From positions 283,741 through 347,740 of the forward strand of contig NZ_JAGSOV010000009.1 of the NCBI RefSeq assembly GCF_023898865.1: a DNA stretch of 64,000 nt. Direction: 5' to 3'. Below, in pieces: positions 62,108-64,000 of the stretch. The position numbers and the translations under genes were made by a program. How positions within the stretch are numbered: position 1 is the first letter of the stretch; the number at the start of each line of letters is the position of its first letter. The notes beneath the pieces are model-generated. The model had not been told where the DNA came from, made no database searches, and saw only the letters and a list, made by a program, of their open reading frames with translations. Source of the stretch: Pseudonocardia humida (GTDB taxonomy: Bacteria; Actinomycetota; Actinomycetes; Mycobacteriales; Pseudonocardiaceae).

Positions 62108-62470
62108 TCAGCGGAATTGGTCCCAGCGGGCCCCGACCGCCGCGAAGAAGCCGGCCAGCAGCGCGACCCGGATCAGCAGGGCCAGCGGCGGCAGGCCGAA
62201 GGCCAGGTCCGTGACGAGCCCGACGGCCGCGACCACCCCGATCACGACCACACCCCACCGCCGCCACGCCCACACCCCCGCGTAGGCGGTGAGGGCGAGC
62301 AGGCTGAGCAGGACGCCGAACGCCGGCAGGGCACCGACGGACGCGCCGTGCGACGCGGCGCTGCGCCACGCGTCGAGGAGCAGGACGAGCGTGATCACCT
62401 GCGCCAGGGTGAGCACGACGAGCAGGGTGGTCAGCGCGCCGCCGCGGCGGCGGGTCTCGGTGCTGGACAT
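62108..62470 (-). CDS. Small membrane protein, function unknown
   Basis: A 120-aa protein starting MSSTETRRRGGALTTLLVVL. Seen: four hydrophobic segments (TLLVVLTLAQVITLVLLLDA; FGVLLSLLALTAYAGVWAW; VVVIGVVAAVGLVTDLAFGL; LLIRVALLAGFFAAVG). It is placed between the two GNAT copies on the opposite strand, three bases from the stop of the first. No family recognised. Confidence 0.75.
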   Translation of the reverse strand: MSSTETRRRGGALTTLLVVLTLAQVITLVLLLDAWRSAASHGASVGALPAFGVLLSLLALTAYAGVWAWRRWGVVVIGVVAAVGLVTDLAFGLPPLALLIRVALLAGFFAAVGARWDQFR

Positions 62471-62569
62471 GGGATCACCGGTCCGATCTTCGACGTCGGG
62501 GTGGGACCGGGTGAGTACGCCACCGCCCGCTTCAGGTCCGCTTCAGCCGCGCGGCACTACCGTGGGCGG

Positions 62570-63478
62570 GTGGAGGTCGGCGAGCTGCACGCGGTCCAGG
62601 CGGCCCGGTGGCGGGCGGCCGACCCGCTGCTGCCCACCCCCGAGCCCCCCGCCCCCGACCCGACCCTCGTGCCGGGCGGCGCCGGCTGGACCACCCGCCA
62701 CGACATCGACCCGGAGGGCATGAGCGCCTCCTGGACGGGCCTGCGCAACCACGCCCTCACCGCGCTCCTCGCCGACGACGACCCCGCCGCCGCCCTGGGC
62801 GCGCTGCTCGACCAGTGGGAACCCCGGCTCGGGCCCCCCGACGACGACGAGAGCACCGCCGAAGTCGTCTGGCCGAGCCGCGACACCACCCCCGTCCTGG
62901 CCCTGGCCCGCCACGGCTTCGCCCCCGCCGTCGTCCTGGCCGCGGGACGACCCGGCCGCGCCACCGCGGCCCCGGTCCCCGGCCTGACGGTCCGCCCGGC
63001 CGTAGAGTCCGATGTGGACGTGGTCGCCCGGTTCGGCCTGGAGATCGTCCGCTACGACGGCCGCTTCGGCGCGCTCGGCGCGCGCCCGTCGACGCTGCCG
63101 CGCCTGGTCGAGGGCTACGCCGCCGCCCTCCGCCGCCCCACCCCGACGATCTGGCTCGCCGAGCAGCACGGCCGCCCCGTCGGCATGTGCTCGGTCGACC
63201 CACCCGGCTACGCCCCCGAGGCGCAGGGCCTCTGCTCGGCGTCCCGGGTCGGCTACCTCGGCTCGATGTACGTCAACCCGACCGCCCGCGGCACCGGCAT
63301 CGGCTCCGCCCTGCACGCCACGGCGGACGCGGCGCTCGCCGCCGCGGGAGCCGAGGTGACGCTGCTGCACCACACCGTCCCCAACCCCATCTCCACCCCG
63401 TTCTGGTACCGCCTCGGCTACCGCCCCCTCTGGACCCACTGGCAACGCCGCCCCGCCGTGCGCCTACCCGCTCTCTGA
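62570..63478 (+). CDS. GNAT family N-acetyltransferase (paralogue 2)
   Basis: A 302-aa paralogue of the protein at 61205. It repeats the same N-terminal domain ([40 protein letters not shown]) and GNAT core (LTVRPAVESDVDVVARFGLE; YLGSMYVNPTARGTGIGSAL; LLHHTVPNPISTPFWYRLGY). The promoter is duplicated too: TACCGT (62558-62563) lies six bases before GTG 62570, the same geometry as in paralogue 1. Substrate unknown. Confidence 0.88.
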   Translation: MEVGELHAVQAARWRAADPLLPTPEPPAPDPTLVPGGAGWTTRHDIDPEGMSASWTGLRNHALTALLADDDPAAALGALLDQWEPRLGPPDDDESTAEVVWPSRDTTPVLALARHGFAPAVVLAAGRPGRATAAPVPGLTVRPAVESDVDVVARFGLEIVRYDGRFGALGARPSTLPRLVEGYAAALRRPTPTIWLAEQHGRPVGMCSVDPPGYAPEAQGLCSASRVGYLGSMYVNPTARGTGIGSALHATADAALAAAGAEVTLLHHTVPNPISTPFWYRLGYRPLWTHWQRRPAVRLPAL

Positions 63479-63567
63479 CCGGAGCGCGTGGCGCCCTCGC
63501 CCAACCAGCCCGGCCACCGCGCCATTCGCTCGCCCCCGGCGGAGTGCAGCTCCGCGAGGTGGCGGCA

Positions 63568-63732
63568 CGAAAGCGACGCTCGCCCCACTCGGTCGCACGA
63601 GAGTGACTCTCGTCCCCCGTGGCCACACGAAAGCGACTCTCGCCCCACCCAGCCGCACGAAAGCGACTCTCGTCTCGCATGGCTGGACGAAAGCGACTCT
63701 CGCCCGATGTGCTTGGGCGAAAGTGACTCTCG
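63568..63732. repeat. Six-unit tandem array, exact 30-bp period, of CGAAAGCGACTCTCG
   Basis: Near-identical 15-mers start at 63568, 63598, 63628, 63658, 63688 and 63718. The unit at 63598 is a perfect palindrome (CGAGAGT-G-ACTCTCG). The 15-bp spacers vary freely. All six frames read through with ten-residue repeats (for example HESDSRP or TKATLAP), which explains several spurious ORFs; I do not regard any as a gene. Confidence 0.9.
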
Positions 63733-64000
63733 CTCCGCCGATGCGGTGCGCAGCGCCGCGAGGCGAGCCCCCAGGCGAGGCGGCGCGCAGCGCCACTCCC
63801 CTCCCCGAGGCCCCTGCCGTCACGTCGGCGCGCACGGCAGAGCGCGACCGACGCGACCCCCGCACCCTCCGATGCCACCCGGCTGGCCGACGCTCCCAAC
63901 CGTGCGGGGTCGCGGCGGACGTGCTTCGCTGGGCGTGACGACGTGACGGCAGGGGCCGAACCCCTGCTCGATCAGAGGGTCGCCCGCCGCGGGGGGGGCG
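63733..64000. other. Window end without a supported gene
   Basis: Low-complexity GC-rich DNA. It holds the inverted-repeat unit at 63809-63957 and a short hairpin GCAGGGG-CCGAA-CCCCTGC at 63949-63967, and ends in a G run. No coding sequence is convincing on either strand. Confidence 0.5.
63809..63957. repeat. MITE-like unit with 19-bp perfect inverted ends
   Basis: GGCCCCTGCCGTCACGTCG (63809-63827) recurs as its exact reverse complement at 63939-63957, enclosing 111 bp of non-coding sequence. Size (149 bp) and terminal inverted repeats fit a miniature inverted-repeat element; both flanks carry GA next to the ends, too short to prove a target duplication. Confidence 0.6.

Noticed and set aside
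61205..63478. Resistance acetyltransferases
   Set aside because: No signature of aminoglycoside or streptothricin enzymes; only a general GNAT core is visible.
63568..63732. CRISPR array
   Set aside because: Repeat is 15 bp, spacers are 15 bp and GC-rich, units vary, and no cas gene is nearby.
63464..63899. ORFs with ten-residue repeats (HESDSRP, TKATLAP, RVAFV)
   Set aside because: All are translations of the same 30-bp DNA array, open in every frame because the unit lacks stops; conservation is in the DNA palindrome, not in a peptide.

Overview
The window is very GC-rich chromosomal DNA from a high-GC actinobacterium. Gene content points to Pseudonocardia or a close relative in the Pseudonocardiales (inference). 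Supporting signs are many GTG starts, 1- and 4-base start/stop overlaps, frequent leaderless-looking starts, and a topA neighbourhood (helicase, small conserved gene, topA) like that known from mycobacteria. No phage, IS transposase, CRISPR array or rRNA is visible. There is one tRNA gene, tRNA-Pro(CGG).

Layout. 1-12.4 kb is housekeeping: a MrfA/DUF1998-type helicase, a K+-independent proton-pumping pyrophosphatase (hppA), a lipoprotein, a conserved topA neighbour, topA, a YqeY-like protein, a membrane-anchored metallophosphoesterase, tRNA-Pro and a flavin/F420-type oxidoreductase. 12.5-25 kb is accessory: a nucleotidyltransferase, a DUF899 protein, an ECF42-type sigma factor with its DGPF/YCII partner gene and a matching promoter, a TetR locus with a clear palindromic operator, two broken genes, an esterase/beta-lactamase and a GH13 amylase. 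25-31.5 kb has an SMR efflux pump with its TetR, then a CitA/CitB-like two-component system divergent from a tripartite tricarboxylate transporter (tctCBA). 31.5-46.5 kb has a MazEF-like pair, a headless tetR pseudogene, a MerR/VOC pair, a tiny secreted VPI-repeat peptide, a 3-mercaptopyruvate sulfurtransferase-like protein, a two-gene membrane cluster, several alpha/beta hydrolases and an ACT-GNAT acetyltransferase. 46.6-52.4 kb is a LacI-controlled sugar ABC transporter with a divergently transcribed ATPase. 52.4-55.6 kb holds two tandem DUF6745-like paralogues with unrelated central segments plus a small unknown protein, the least understood locus here. 55.6-64 kb has an MFS exporter with an EEP phosphodiesterase, lysC-asd with a beta-carbonic anhydrase, a duplicated GNAT pair and a repeat-rich end.

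The most unusual feature of the window as a whole is its set of small intergenic palindromes. Two copies have TCAGGAAAGCCAC arms. Three copies are bounded by GTGAG and CGCTCAC. Two copies are built on CGCGCACGTC. A CGTCCTCGCAG 11-mer occurs three times. Six copies of a 15-bp near-palindrome sit at an exact 30-bp period. There is also a MITE-like 149-bp unit with 19-bp inverted ends. Several lie next to genes that have lost an end (a glycosyltransferase stub, an epoxide hydrolase without its usual N-terminus, a lipoprotein without its n-region), which suggests that repeat movement or recombination has been eroding genes.

All calls come from reading the sequence and translations by eye; no database search was run.
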